In this document: in pieces, positions 12,601 through 25,620 of the stretch | Layout of the letters: the number at the start of each line of letters is the position of its first letter | Numbering within the stretch: the first letter of the stretch is position 1 | NCBI GenBank assembly: GCA_933228675.1 | Contig: OW121741.1 | Span: 15,734,623 to 15,798,622 of the forward strand | Length of the DNA: 64,000 nucleotides | Reading direction: 5' to 3' | DNA from: Stomorhina lunata | Lineage: Eukaryota > Arthropoda > Insecta > Diptera > Rhiniidae | Translations under genes and position numbers: made by a program | Notes under the pieces: generated by a model | What the model was told of the DNA's origin: nothing | The model's input: only the letters and a program-made list of their open reading frames with translations | Database searches by the model: none

Positions 12601-13539
12601 ATTTAATTGAATAAATATAATTTTTTTTTGAAGAAAAAATTTTACTAACTCAGTTTAACTCTTAAAAAATCTTCAACATTAATTTAAAATTTCTACTTTA
12701 ACATAATTTTAGCATTAATTCATATATCGGCCTTTTTCTTTTCATTACTTAAATATGCGGACAATTGTTGAATTTAAAACGTTTACATTATAATAAAAAT
12801 CGCCTTTTGTGTTCCACTTAGAGCAATTGTCGTCATTTATTAATTCACTTGTCATCATTTTAATACCCGACCAGCTTTTTGTCAAAACACTCACTCGCAC
12901 TCCACATTGCAATGATGGTCATGTGAATTGTTTAACCCAGCTTTAAGCTTTCATCATAAAAACATGAAAAGCCAAACAAAATAACAAAAGCCACGACTTT
13001 AACTACAAGATAATTGATCAATTAAATTTGTTGTTATTTATTTAATTCACAGTGAATATTATTAATATTAAACAGCTACAAAGAATAAATTAACTTATAA
13101 AGAAAGAGGTGGGCTTTTTTCAAAGCTTTTAATTGTATTTTTCTACAAAAGCTCCGTTATTTTATAATTTTCTTTTCTCAAATATTTGAATTGAAAATAA
13201 AAAAAATACCGCTATTACAGAATTTATGAATGAAACATTTTTCTTTATGGCTTTGCCATTTTCCCCCATTTGTAACCAACCACCAGCTGCCTGTGAAAGA
13301 TGTGAACAGAACAGGTAAACACATCTATCAAAAAGTGGCAAATATAAATTGAAAAACTATAGCCTGAAAACACTAGACACATTACACCTTAGCTTTAACT
13401 TTTTTTTTGCTCCAACTTCCATCTAGTTATAGTGAGTATTAAAGAAAATACATTAAACTTTAGCAATTGGAGGGAAAGACGACTGACTGACTGAATGACT
13501 GTTAAAGAAACCCCATAGTGTGATTAAAAACTATGTACA
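12601..13539. other. Unique stretch, no gene seen
   Basis: Unique, moderately AT-rich DNA. No open frame of note and no RNA gene recognised. It includes GACTGACTGACTGAATGACTG near 13480, a short GACT microsatellite. Confidence 0.5.
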
Positions 13540-16500
13540 AAAATATCTCAGATAAAAACTGAAAAAGCTCATATTTTTGCTCTAAAGCAAGTAAATTCTA
13601 GGTCCAAATGTGTTTCGAAATAAAACGACTTGTTTGTCAGCTAAAACGAGACAAAAGTTAAGATTTTTGAAAAAGCTTTTTTTATGAAACTACAACTCAA
13701 GTATTTTTCATATCAATTTTTTTGGGAAAATATAAGTTTGCTTTTAAGTAATATTTAATATAACATTTTATATAAAAAAGCTTTTACCAGAAAAAAATTT
13801 ATAAAAAAATCAAGCACTCAATAAAACGTCTTGTTTCTTAGCTAGAATTAGTTTAAAGCAAAAATTTTTGAAAAGGCTTTTTTATTTACCTACACTTGTA
13901 GCATTTTTCATATCAAGCTTTTTGCAAAAATATGCATTTTACTTAAAAGCTTTACTATTTTGTATTCATTTTGTTTCCACCAAAAACAAAAAACCGTTTT
14001 CATATAAACCTTTTACATAAATACAACTTATCATTAAAAACATATATCATTTCTTATATTTAATTGAAAAGACTTAATTGTTAGATAACATAGGTCATAT
14101 GTTGAAAGCTTTAAAAAAGCTTTTATTTAATTCGACATTTTAAGTTTTCTTCATATTATTTCTTTATATATTTAAATAAAAAACTTAATTTTTGGCTAAT
14201 ACACGTCATAAATAAGTTGAAAGCTTTGAAAAAGCTTTTATTTAATCCGACATCTTGAGTTTTCTTCATATTACATCTCATGTATATTATTCTAAAGGTT
14301 TATAAAAAAAACTCTGTTTAACTGAAAAGCTTTAAAATTTCATAAGCTTTTTTCAGTCATGAATTCCACCGAATAAATTATAACCAGAAGACAACTTTCC
14401 GTAGAAAAACACACAATACTATGAAAGCTTTAGAAAACCTTCGTTAGTTAAATGTCTTTGGAAACCTTAAAAGCTCTTGCATTAAAAAGAATATCACTTT
14501 ATTAAAACAAAACTTTAATCTTTTAATTTTAAAGGGCTAACGAAGCTAAAATTAAAGCAATTGTTTAGGAAAGTTTAAAATTGAATCAGAAAGACTTAAA
14601 GGAAAATCCCTTTTTAAGCTTTAGAAAAACTTTTTACAAAAAAAGTTTTAAGCAATTTTGCGCTAAGAGATTTTTGTATTTATTTTTTGACATCTAAAAA
14701 ACTTTTAAGCAAAAAAACTAGAATAACTGAAAGCCTTAATAAGCTTTTAATAAGAAAATCAGAAATTTCTTTTTTAGAAGAAACTCCTTTTTCAATTTTC
14801 AACTTTTTGGTAGAAAAGCTTTAAATTACGTTTAAAGAGCTTCTGAATCTCGGAATATATTTTCACTCGGAAATAATGAAAGAAATTAATATACTTAAAG
14901 AGCTTTTGAAAAAGTTGTTAGGCCTATAAAATCTAAAAAGCATTGAAAAGTTATATATTAAAAAAGCTTTAATTCTTCTTTTTTTGTTAGAAAAGTTTAT
15001 AAGAAAAGCTAAACCAATTTTGTTATAATAGAAGCTTCAGTTTGAAAAGCTTTTGAATCTTGGAAGTTCTTTTTATTGAGAAACACCAACAGAAATTTAT
15101 GAGCTTTTAAGCCTTTTGTGAAAAAAACAATAAAACTATCCAAAGGCATTGATTAGATTTATATTTAAAAGCATTATCTTATTAAATAGCTTGAAAAAAG
15201 CTTGAAATGCATTTTGACTATAAAAGATTAAAAGCACCTTTCAATACTAAAAGCTTGAAAAAAGCTTTTTATTATTTTGACTTCAAAACTTTTTTATTTT
15301 CTTAACTCTCAAAAAAATTGTATAACTAAAAAATGTTTAGCAGCTGGTGTTAGAACCAGCTTTCAAAAAGTTCAAGAAATAGTTTTACTATAAAAGCTTT
15401 AATACTCGAGAAATTGAAAAAAAAAGACTTTACCCAAACATTTACTTCCAATGTTTAAATGAATTTAATAAGTTTTTAAATGTTTTAGGCTTGTTTCTAT
15501 AAAAGAGCTTTTAAATTGCGTTTTTACTGAAACAAAGTGAAGAAGCTTTTTTTCATTTAAGCAACTAAGAATGTTCAAAAATACGGTTTATTTCGAAAAC
15601 CTTGAAAAAGACGTTCCAGATATGATAGAAAAGTTCTTAAATTATTTTTTCAAAAGAAGCTTTTACGTTTTTTTTTAGATATTTTGTGTTAAAAATTTAT
15701 AGAATATTAGGAAATAGCTTAGTTTTATATAAGAAAAAGCTTTTACATCATAACAAATACTGGGTCTTCAAGAAATCTTGTCATGCCATAAATAGTTTAA
15801 GCGGGTTTGGAAAAGCCTTTTTATTGTGAAAAATGTTTTGTAATTAAAAAATGTAGGAAGCCTGTTTTATTAAACAGCTTCAAAAAAGCTTGAGAAACAT
15901 TTATACTATAAAAGCTTAGAAGCTTGAAAAAGAGTTTTACCAACATTGACTTCAAAGCATTTTTTTGTATTTACTCTTTAAAATATTGTATAACAAATTT
16001 TAGCAGTTGGTTCTACTAAAAAGCTTTTAAAATGTTTTAATGTTCAACTATAAAAGCTTTAATATTCGAGATTTGAAAAAAAAACTTTACCTTAACATTG
16101 ACTTTAAATTTATTAAAAGTTTTTATATTCTTTCGATTTTTTTTCTACAAAAAAGCTTTTAAATTGAATTTCTATTAAAACAAAGTGAAGAAGCTTTTTT
16201 CATTTAAACAACTAAGAATTTTTAAAAATTACTCTTTTGGGAAAACTTGACGAAGTTTTTCCTCCAAGTTTTTTATTGCAAAAGTTCTAAAAGCTTTTAG
16301 CTTTCGTAGGTAGCTTTCAAAAGAAATAATTAGGCACTTTTAGACAAATATTTGTTATTGAAAAAGCTTTATCATAGAAAAAGCTCTACACGCTTTTAAT
16401 CTTGAATTATCAAAGAAAACTTTTGAATTAAAAGATGTTTAGAAAAGCTTGGAGAAGTCTTTCCTCCAGATTTTTTTTATTGGAAAAGCTCTAAAAGATT

Positions 16501-17000
16501 TAACTTTCAAAAGAAATAACTAGGCAATTTTAGATAAACAAGTTTTGTCATTCAAAAAGCTCTACTAGCTTTTAATTTAGAATTATTGAAGAACGCTTTT
16601 AAAGCAAAAGATGTTTAGAAACCCTATATTAAGATAAAGTTGATCGCTAAATAAGCCTTAACATATATTTCTTAAAAATATTTAAGAAAGCTTTTAGCTT
16701 TCTAAAAAGCTTTCAAAAGAAAAGATGTTCAAAAAACCTTAAAATCGTTTAGAAAAAACTTTCAAAATTGAATGTTATTAAAAAGATTGAAAATCTTTTT
16801 GCCAAAATCCAAACTACAACAAAGCTATTTGATATGTCTTACACTACCCAGAATATTGTGTAGCGCCCTGCTTAAGTTAAAAACAAAAAACCCACAGAAA
16901 AGAAACATAAAACAAGAAATGATGTTCATTTTTCTTTGCCAGCCTTTTAGAGTAGATGAAAAATTGTATTAAAACAAATATAAGCCAAAAGGCTTATGCT
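13540..17000. repeat. Mosaic of decayed repeats rich in AAAGCTTTT
   Basis: Diverged local duplications all carry the AAAGCTTTT palindrome. Examples are two copies of a TTTATTTAAT(T/C)CGACAT block (landmarks 14104 and 14219, period 115), two copies around 16251 and 16453 with TTTCCTCCA and AAAGAAATAA (offset 202), and a dispersed block containing CAGCTGGTT..ACTATAAAAGCTTTAA..TTTACC near 10940, 15340 and 16000. No open frame or mobile-element end is visible. I read it as an old tandem landscape broken up by mutation. Confidence 0.75.
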
Positions 17001-18039
17001 TTAAAGGCAGCCTGTCTCTATGTCCGTCCGTTCGTTCATGAGGCAGGCGAAAAAAACACTGGACAAAGATATGGAAAAGCCTGAAAACTAACAACATTTT
17101 CAGTGCAACTATCTATCAGTTTTAGTTGTAGTATGAGCCAAAGCCATACAAATAGATTCTAAACTCAAAAAGCCTTTGAATTTTTTTTTTTTTCGAAACT
17201 GAAAAGAAGTGAAGAGTAGAGTTGAAAGCGAATATTGAAGAGTCTAGCGAAGCATATTCGTTAAAAGCATTTCATTTCAGTTGAGTTTGTGGTATTTAGC
17301 AGTTCCTCAAAAAAAAAAAAATGTATAAAAATTCAAAGCAAAAGATGTATCCATGTTTGAACAACAAGAAGTTACCACAAAGTCATATGTGCATTTTATA
17401 CATCTTGTTAAAATATAGAAGAAGAGCTTTTTCTGTTTTGTTGGCTAGGCCAGGCTTTCATAAATTTTTTATTTAATATTTTTTTATTGTATGTTTTTTT
17501 TTTTGTTCCTTAAATATATTAAAGCTATATGGCTCTGGTTATGACATACATAAAGGTGGCGGCATTATTGCTTTGGTTCTTTACTTTTTTTTTTTTTTTG
17601 TTCATTTAATACCAAAACCCCATTCATTTTAGCTTTAACTAACTCGTGGATAACAAAAAAATTATATATAAAATTAAAAAGAAGCTGAAAGGAAGAAATG
17701 AAGAAAAAAAAAATTGAAATGAAATAATATATAAAGTGTACAAGTGCCGTTGGCGTGTTATATGAGTAGAGATTGCAATTGTTAATGGAAAAAAGGGCTT
17801 TTGTCGGGTTTTTTATTATGTAAAAAGCTTGTGTAATATATTGTATACAAAAATAGCTTTTAAGTGGTTAAATTATGTTAATCAAACTTTTAAACTATCA
17901 TTTCAATAAAACACATAATTTTTTAAGCTTCTTTGTGAAACAAAGAAAAAAGAGCTTTTAAGTAATTAGTTAAATTATAAAGAACTTTTTACTACAAATC
18001 TCAAATTTTTAAGCATTTTTGTATCAGAAAAGCTAAAGA
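17001..18039. other. Unique stretch with CCGT-type simple sequence
   Basis: This opens with TGTCTCTATGTCCGTCCGTTC at about 17014, a simple-sequence type that recurs in this window near 30720, 36070, 36286, 36664 and 48782. A T-run lies near 17586. No gene is recognised. Confidence 0.5.
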
Positions 18040-19516
18040 AAGCTTTTTTATCTTGATAGAAAATTGAAAAAGCTTTTTTATTATTAACTTTGAAAAAAGC
18101 TTTATTATCAGAGAAGCTTGAGAAAGTTTGGCAAAAAGTTAGTTTTTTATAACGAAAACTTATCATTGAAAAATAGGACTTTCGTAATATTTGAAACAGA
18201 TTTTTTGTAAAGTACCTATTAGTTTTTAGCAAAACAAGCTTTAAGGAGCTTTTTAGAGTTTTCTTTTCTTAAGAAAACTTTAAAATGTTTAATAGCAGAA
18301 AGTTTTGTTCTTAGATATGATAGCAATAACTAACGTTTTTTTTATCTTGAAAGAAAATTGAAAAAGCTTTTTAATTATTAACATTGAAAAAAGCTTTGTT
18401 ATGAAAAAAGTTTAAAAAGGTTTGAGAAAGAGTAAGTTTTTTATAACGAAAACTTATCATTGAAAAATAGGACTTTCGTAATATTTGAAAGAGATGTTTT
18501 GTAAAGTACCTATTAGTTTTTAACAAAACAAGCTTTAAGGAGCTTTTTAGAGTTTTCTTTTCTTAAGAAAACTTTAAAATGTTTAATAGCTGAAAGTTTT
18601 GTTCTTAGATATGATAGCAATAACTAACGTTTTTTTTATCTTGAAAGAAAATTGAAAAAGCTTTTTAATTATTAACATTGAAAAAAGCTTTGTTATGAAA
18701 AAAGTTTAAAAAGGTTTGAGAAAGAGTAAGTTTTTTATAACGAAAACTTATCATTGAAAAATAGGACTTTCGTAATATTTGAAAGAGATTTTTTGTAAAG
18801 TACCTATTAGTTTTTAGCAAAACAAGCTTTAAGGAGCTTTTTAAAATTTTCTTTTCTTAAGAAAACTTTAAAATGTTTAATAGCTGTAAGTTTTGTTCTT
18901 AGATATGATAGTAGTAAATAAAGTTTTTTTATCTTGAAAGAAAATTGAAAAAGCTTTTTAATTATTAACATTGAAAAAAGCTTTATTATGAAAAAAGTTT
19001 AAAAAGGTTTGAGAAAGAGTAAGTTTTTTATAACGAAAACTTATCATTGAAAAATAGGACTTTCGTAATATTTGAAAGAGCTTTTTTGTAAAGTACCTAT
19101 TAGATTTTAACAAAACAAGCTTTAAGGAGCTTTTTAAAGTTTTCTTTTCTTAAGAAAACTTCAAAATGTTTAATAGCTGAAAGTTTTGTTCTTAGATATG
19201 ATAGCAATAACTAAAGTTTTTTTATCTTGAAAGAAAATTGAAAAAGCTTTTTAATTGTCAACATTGAAAAAAGCTTTGTTATGAAAAAAGTTTAAAAAGG
19301 TTTGAGAAAGAGTAAGTTTTTTATAACGAAGACTTATCATTGAAAAATAGGACTTTCGTAATATTTGAAAGAGATTTTTTGTAAAGTACCTAGTAAATAG
19401 TTTTAAGCAAAACTAGCTTTAAGGAGCTTTTCAAAGTTTAATTTTCTTAAGAAAACTTTAAAATGTTTAACAGCTGAAAGTTTTGTTCTTAGATATGATA
19501 GCAATAACTAAAGTAG
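18040..19516 (+). repeat. ~294-bp tandem repeat, five copies
   Basis: Five head-to-tail copies, with the landmark AACGAAAACTTATCATTG at 18151, 18445, 18739, 19032 and (one substitution) 19325, giving periods of 294, 294, 293 and 293. Each unit contains AAAAAGCTTTTTAATTATTAA, AATAGGACTTTCGTAATATT, AAGTACCTATTAG, CAAGCTTTAAGGAGCTTTT and TTCTTAGATATGATAG. Copies 2-4 are nearly identical, while the first differs most and the last has small indels. This marks a recent expansion of a core-carrying unit. A minus-strand open frame over copy 1 is simply repeat translation. Confidence 0.97.
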
Positions 19517-19520
19517 GAAC

Positions 19521-19805
19521 CCAAGACTCTATAATATAAAGATATTGCACTCCTTACATTTTTGCTGTCAAATGTGAAATTAAAGTAGAAAAAGAACAAT
19601 GAAAAACACATAAACTTACAAACAAACATACATTCTATGAGGAAGTGTGTGTGCCTTAGCTTTCTCTTATTGGATATTCATCTCCATTAGTTGTTTCCGA
19701 ATTGGAGTAAAAGCGGTATACTCTCGTTTTAACGGGACTTTTCAAATGGACCATATAGAAAATCAGTTTATATAAGTGCAACATCTTTATATTATGTAGT
19801 GTTGG
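19521..19805. mobile_element. MITE-like element, ~285 bp with 31-bp inverted ends
   Basis: The terminal 31 bases at 19521-19551 are the reverse complement of 19775-19805 with about four mismatches; the exact inner part is ATAATATAAAGAT followed by (A/G)TTGCACT. The interior is not repetitive, has no open frame, and contains GTATACTCTCGTTTTAACGG. It sits immediately after the last unit of the 294-bp array. Target-site duplications are not clear, so the superfamily cannot be assigned. It is probably a non-autonomous DNA transposon. Confidence 0.65.
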
Positions 19806-20879
19806 CTTAAAGACTTTTGGGAAAGTCTATGAAAAAGTTAAGAGCAAAATAAAGTCAATTTTAGCAAAATTTTTGCATGTGTTTTCATTTTTGGGACCTG
19901 AGGTGTGTATTTTTGAAGCAATAAGTTTAACTCTAACCAATAATTTTTATATATAATTCATACATCAATGAAAAGGAAAACATGTCTAAGTTACTATACA
20001 GTTAATTTTTTAACAATATTCAAAAAATTCTTGAACATTTCGGGGCAAAATGTAAAAAACAAGTAAAAATTATATTTTTAAAAAATAAGTTTTCAAAATT
20101 TGTTTTTAAATTTCTGAAAAGTTGTACAAGATACATTAAAAAGTTTTTGTAGTAATAAAGCTTGTTTTATTGTTTATCAAAAAAAATTTAAATAATTTTA
20201 AAAAGTGTAACCCAACTGATCTTTTTTGTTTTTAATACAATTATGTTGTATAGTAAATTGCCATTTTTTATAAAATTCCATTTTCTGGATTCGTTTATGA
20301 ATTTTTTCAAGATCGGCTTGACTTTTTTGTAAAATGTTCAAAAACGCAAAAATTTTCATAAAAATTAGACAAATTTCGATCAATGTTGTAGGTAGAGGAA
20401 ATGTTGTACTGACTTAAAATTTAGTTTTAAATCAATCTAGAACCCCATTCTTTACGAATATTTAATAAAACGTCAATCTTTAATGAAAAAGTTCTTAGTA
20501 AAAATTTAAAAATGTATAGCTTTTTCTTGAAAAATAATGCAATTTTTTCGATCACCAAAAAAATATTTGACTTTAGAAATTTCTCAACACAAAACACTTC
20601 AAGATATATAAAAACTGAGTTCATATGTTTGGCTTCGTAAACTGTTGGCAATACGTCAGTGTTTTTAAAAAAAATTGTTGGTTTAATATCGGATCCACAC
20701 TCGGTCAAAAACTAAAAAAGCTCGAAGAGAAAAATGTGTTTTTTTTTATTTCTTAAAACCCGTAACAGTTATTATTACAGCCCGACAAAATGAAAGCTTT
20801 TTTTTAGTGCCTTACGTTTCTTAGTCAGTTTCTAGTATTAAGTTTTAGAGAAAAGCTCTGGAATGTATTTTTTCTTAAT
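19806..20879. other. Unique AT-rich stretch, no gene seen
   Basis: Non-repetitive at the scale I can read. Two minus-strand frames of 61 and 93 codons (20198-20383, 20427-20708) have hydrophobic and K/F/I-rich content expected from AT-rich DNA, with no recognisable domain. I do not call them. Confidence 0.45.
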
Positions 20880-22130
20880 TAAATGTAAAATCATTAAAAA
20901 GCTCTTAATTAAATTCGTATGTGATTTTTATTAGAGCATAAATCTTTGTTTTTCAATAGAAAGTTTAAGATAGCCTTTAATAGAAAAAGGAAGCTTAAGG
21001 AAGCTTTCTTATGTTTAAGGAACTTTTTTATGGATTTTTTCTAAAATCCATATAAAGGCTTGAGAAAACGGTTTTAGCACAAGGAAGCTTTTTTGTAGAA
21101 ATGTTTGAGAAAGCTTTTTATTAAAAACCAATATAAAGTCTTTAGAAAATGTTATAACCAAAAACCGTTTTTCCGGAAAGCTCAAAAAAGCTTTTTAATA
21201 AGTTTCAATATGATTTCTATTAGAGTATTAATCTTACTTTTTCATTCGAATGTTTATGAAAGCCTTTTAACAAATAAAGCTCGAGGAAGCTTTTTTATGT
21301 TTAAAAAAGCTTTTTAGTAAAAATAGAAAGGCTTAAGAAAACAGCTGTTATAAAAGGAAGCTTTTTATAGAAAGCTTTTGATAAAAAACCAAGATAAAGT
21401 CTTAAGAAAACATTATAACTATAACACCTTTTTCAAGAAAGCTCAAAAAAGCTCTTAATTTAGTTTAAATGTGTTTCTTTTTTTATTAGAGTACTCTAGG
21501 AAGCTTTTTAGTTATAATCCATAGAAATGTTTGAGACAGGTTTTTATTAAAAACCAATAGAATGAAAACGTTATAACAAAAACCCCTTTTTTCAAGAAAG
21601 CTCAAATATGCTATTAATTCAGTTTTAATGTGATTTTTATTAGAGTATTAAACATAATTTTTCACTAGAAAGTTTATGATAGCTTTTTATCAAAAAAAAT
21701 CGAGGAAAATTTTGTATGTTTTTAGTAAAAGTCCATAGAAAGTCTTTAGAAAACAGTTGTTATAAAAGGAAGCTTTTTATAGAAATATCTGAGAAAGCTT
21801 TTGATAAAAAACCAAGAGAAAGTCTTAAGAATACTTTATAACGAAAAGCACTTTTTTGATAAAAGCTCTTAATTAAGTTTTAATGTGATTTTTATTAGAG
21901 TATTAATCTTGCTTTTATACTAGAATGATTTTGATAGTCTTATATAACAAAATTTCGAGAAAAGCTTTTTAGTAAAAATCCATGGAAAGGCTTAAGAAAA
22001 TGGTCTTGATACAAGAAAGCTTTATATCGAAATGTTTGAGAAAGGTTTTAATTAAAAAGCAATAGAAAGTCTAAAAAAAACGTTATAACCATAAACCCTT
22101 TCTTCAGGAAAGCTCAAAAAAGCTTTTTTT
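20880..22130 (+). repeat. ~250-bp tandem family, about five diverged copies
   Basis: Units are marked by AAAACCAA(T/G)A(T/G)AAAG at about 21121, 21374, 21548, 21797 and 22054. Most spacings are 249-257 bp, with one shortened 174-bp unit. Recurrent blocks are GGAAGCTTTTT, GTTATAAC(C/T)A, AAGAAAGCTCAAAAAAGCT and TTTTATTAGAGTATTAA. The AAGCTTTT core is present several times per unit. There is no coding content. Confidence 0.85.
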
Positions 22131-22400
22131 CACTAGAAAAGCTTAAAAAGCTGTTTTGTATTAGAAATGCTTAAAAAAGATTGTTTACTATAAAAGTTTT
22201 ACAAGGGCTTTTTTACTGCAAAAGTTTTATAAAAGTTTTTTTTTTAGAAAAGTTTTATAAAGCTTTCTACTAGAAAAGTTTTTTAAAAGCTTTTTTACTA
22301 TAAAAGTTTTATAAAAGCTTTTTTACTAGAAATGTTTTATAAAAGCTTTTTTACTAGAGAAAGTTTAAAGGATCTTTTTGCTTGAAAGCTTTTTAATAAA
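22131..22400 (+). repeat. 28-bp tandem repeat ATAAAAGCTTTTTTACTAG-type
   Basis: Roughly nine short units of about 28 bp, consensus TTTTATAAAAGCTTTTTTACT plus an AGAAA linker. The AAAAGCTTTT core of the neighbouring long-period families here forms a short-period array. Copies are cleanest at about 22270-22370. Confidence 0.85.
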
Positions 22401-23329
22401 AAAGTCTTAACAAGGGGAAAGGCTTTTCCTAGTTAAATCTTCTAAAGCTTTTTCACAAAAAGTCACAAAGGGCCTTTCACCCAAAAACGATTTAAGAATC
22501 CAGTATCATAAGATAGAAAATATGTGTGCCCATATGTGTGCAGCAAGAAAATATAATACAAAATACCCTATCGTCTAATGTTTAGAGGGTATATGGTATT
22601 TAATAAAAAGAAAGGCGTTAGGTTTCAATTTCAACCAAACACATACTAAAGACAATTTAATATATATTCATAGCAACCTACAGCCTTAGTACCAATACAT
22701 ATTACCCAGTAATTGTTGTTTTTCAGCCCAGGAGCAGGAAAAGCTCTTCTTCGCCTCCTCATCAACACTAAGCTATGTTATTCTTTCTATCTTTTTTTTA
22801 TTTTTTGCATTAAAACAGTCAGGGTGTCATTATTAATTTAACCTATTTTTTTATTCGCTGCCTCTTCTTCTTTATAAAATAAAAGCAGAAAATTTATTAA
22901 AACAAGAAAATTTACAAGGAAATTTAATATACATTAGAAATATAAACATATGTGCTAGAGTTACGTACATATGTACGTATGTATAGGAGTAAAATAAACC
23001 TCTAGTAAATGTTGGCAATATCTGGAAAATTAGAAGAAGAAATAAGTAGCGAGAGAAAAAGCACATCAAATAAAATAAAACAATAGCAGCATAAAATAAG
23101 TGTTTAAAACGTTTTAAATATCATGCAATATTTTTAACGTAAAGGAGCTTTGAAAGTTGAAGGGAAAACTTAATACAATTTATGGGATTTCTATTATGAA
23201 TTTAATAAAAAAAAAGAAAGAGATTCAAAACGTTAAATTTTATTTTAAGGCATAATAAGTGGAATAAAGAAAAGTTCAAAAGATTAACTTAGATTTTAAT
23301 TAAAAGATTTAAAGACAAAAGCATCAAGT
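22401..23329. other. Unique stretch, no gene seen
   Basis: Non-repetitive, slightly less AT-rich around 22680-22760. It contains an alternating ACATATGTACGTATGTAT run near 22965-22985. No gene or RNA is recognised. Confidence 0.45.
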
Positions 23330-25069
23330 TTTTTTGTTACCAAAAAGCTATAGAAGACTTATGATCTAGGAAAGTAGGAGAAAGCCTTTTGACTTAAGAA
23401 TCATATGAAAACTTCTAATCAGAAAATATTGTGAAAGAATTTTTACTGGAAAGCCATGAGAATCCTTTGTCTACAAAAAATATACAGAAAGCTTTTTTAG
23501 TAGAAAAGCCCCTAAAACACAACAACAACTTCAGAAATATTTTTTTTCAGAAAAACTTACACATACAGAAAAGCTTAAGTAAGATTTTGAATTAGATTAC
23601 CTTATTATGCACTGATAGCCTAAAAAAGCAAGAAAAGCTTAAAATGCTTTCTAATGAAAAGCAAAATTCCTAGAAAGTTTTTCATAATAAAAGCTTGTGT
23701 ACATAGTTTTTTTCAGAAAAACTTGCACATACGGAAAAGCTTTAGTAAGATTTTGCATTAGATTACCTTATTATGCACTGATAGCCTAAAAAAACTAAAA
23801 AACAGCTTCATTTTAAAAGCTCATGAACATTTTTTACGCCATAAGCTTTGATTAAATATTCTAATCTTATAAAAAATTAATTATTTATTTATATTGCTTA
23901 AGAAATATCTCTAATGCTTAATAAAAGTTTTAAGCTTTTACCTTTAGAAATCTTTGGAAAGCTTTAATATTAAAAGTTTTGTCCTAAATCAAATTTACTC
24001 TTATTTGCAGTTGAAACGCATAAACAATTGCTTTTGATTGGAAAACTTGAGCTGTTTTGTTATTAAACGATATTTTTTTTTGAAATTAGAACTTTCATTC
24101 TCAATGAGCTTTTAAAACATAATTTAAATTTTATGGGATAGTGTTAGTTTTATGTGAAGTTTTTTTTTTTAAATGGATCATAGATGCATAAAACGAGACG
24201 AAAAAAAATATATTTCTTGAATTTTTTTAATGAAAAGCTTTGATTTTATAAGAAAATGTTAGTTCTATATGAAGTTTTTTGAAATAAATTAAAAAAATGC
24301 GTTTTCCCTAAAAGATCTTTGGAAAGCTTTTTAGTGAAAAGCTTTTTTAAAAAAAATCTCCGCTTTTTAAGCTCGATATAATATTTTCAGTATTAAAAAC
24401 GAATCACAAACAGTTGTTTTTTTTTTTTTGTAAACAAAAAATTTGCAAAATTTCTCAATGAGCTTTTATTGCACAATGCGAGCTTTTATAAGAAATTGGT
24501 TAAACAAGTATCTTGAATGCTTAATACGACGCTTGTAAAAGTTTTTTCCTTAAAAAGTCGTTAAAAGCAAAAGAAACCTTATAAATGTTCAGGAAAAGCT
24601 TTTGATTAATAATTTTCATAAGTATCAAATAATTTTCAGTAGATAATCTTGAGAAAACTTGAGAAAGCTTATTTGAATTGAAAAAAAAAATGCTTAAAAC
24701 GAGAAAAGCTTTTCAATGAAAAACCTTTTTATACAAAAAGTTGTTTAAAAAACCTTTTTTGAACAAAATTTCCGCTTCTAAAGTTGAATATAGTATTTTC
24801 AGTAGTGAAATCGATAGCTTTTTTAACTGAATATATTAACAAAACTTTTACATTAAATTTGTTTATGATAAATGCTTAAAAGCTTTTTTATAGTAAACGT
24901 TTAAAAGATAGTTTTTTCTAGAGAATTGTGAAATACTCAGTTTATTTAAGCATTAATATGTATAGATGTAAGAGCTTTTTTAAAAATAAAGCTTAATAAA
25001 CTGTTTTAGGTAGGAAATCATAAAAAATCTTGGTTACTAAAGTATGGAAAACAGATTGAAGAGGTCACG
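23330..25069. repeat. Diverged AAAGCTTTT-rich repeats incl. 83-bp direct duplication
   Basis: AAGCTTTT-rich DNA. The clearest structure is a direct duplication: 23545-23627 and 23711-23792 (offset 166) share TTTTCAGAAAAACTT, ATTAGATTACCTTATTATGC and ACTGATAGCCTAAAAAA at about 95% identity. Remaining copies are too decayed to set a period by eye. Confidence 0.7.
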
Positions 25070-25620
25070 AAAGATTTATTTATTAAAGCTTATGAAAGTA
25101 CTTTTAGTATAAAAATGACGAAAGCTTTTTCCTCAGAAAAATCTTACAAAAGCTTAGCGGTTAAATCATAAGCTTTTCCACTCATTATGCTTGAAAAGGT
25201 TTTGTTAAGTAGAAAGACTTCCAATATTAAAGCTTAAAAAATTACTTTTAGTACACAAAGCTTTTTTCTCAGAGTTATCTAACAAAAGCTTTTGCGTTTA
25301 AGTCATGAGCTTTTTTACTTATAAAGCATGAAAAAGTGTTTTAAGTAGAAAGATTTAAAATATTAAAGCTTAAAAAAGTACTTATAGCACACAAAGCTTT
25401 TTTTCCGAATTATCTAACAAAAGCTTTAGCGGTTAAATAATGACCTTTTTACTTATAAAGCTTGAAAGAGTGTTTTAAGTAGAAAGATTTCCAATGTTAA
25501 AGCTTAAAAAAGTACTTTTAGTAAACAAAGCTTTTTTCTCAGAAATATCTAACAAAAGCTTTAGCGGTCTAATTATTTTTTTATTTATAAAGCTTAAACA
25601 AGTGTTTTTAATGGAAAATC
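25070..25620 (+). repeat. 136-bp tandem repeat, four copies
   Basis: The landmark AGCGGTTAAAT (or variants) lies at 25156, 25292, 25428 and 25563, so the period is 136, 136 and 135 bp. Each unit holds CAAAGCTTTTTTCTCAGA, TATCTAACAAAAGCTTT, CTTATAAAGC(T/A)TGAAAAAG and TTAAGTAGAAAGA. This is a regular, moderately diverged array inside the AAAGCTTTT region. Confidence 0.93.

Noticed and set aside
17975..18232. 85-codon minus-strand frame
   Set aside because: It lies over the first 294-bp repeat unit and its border, and the frame is not kept in the other copies.
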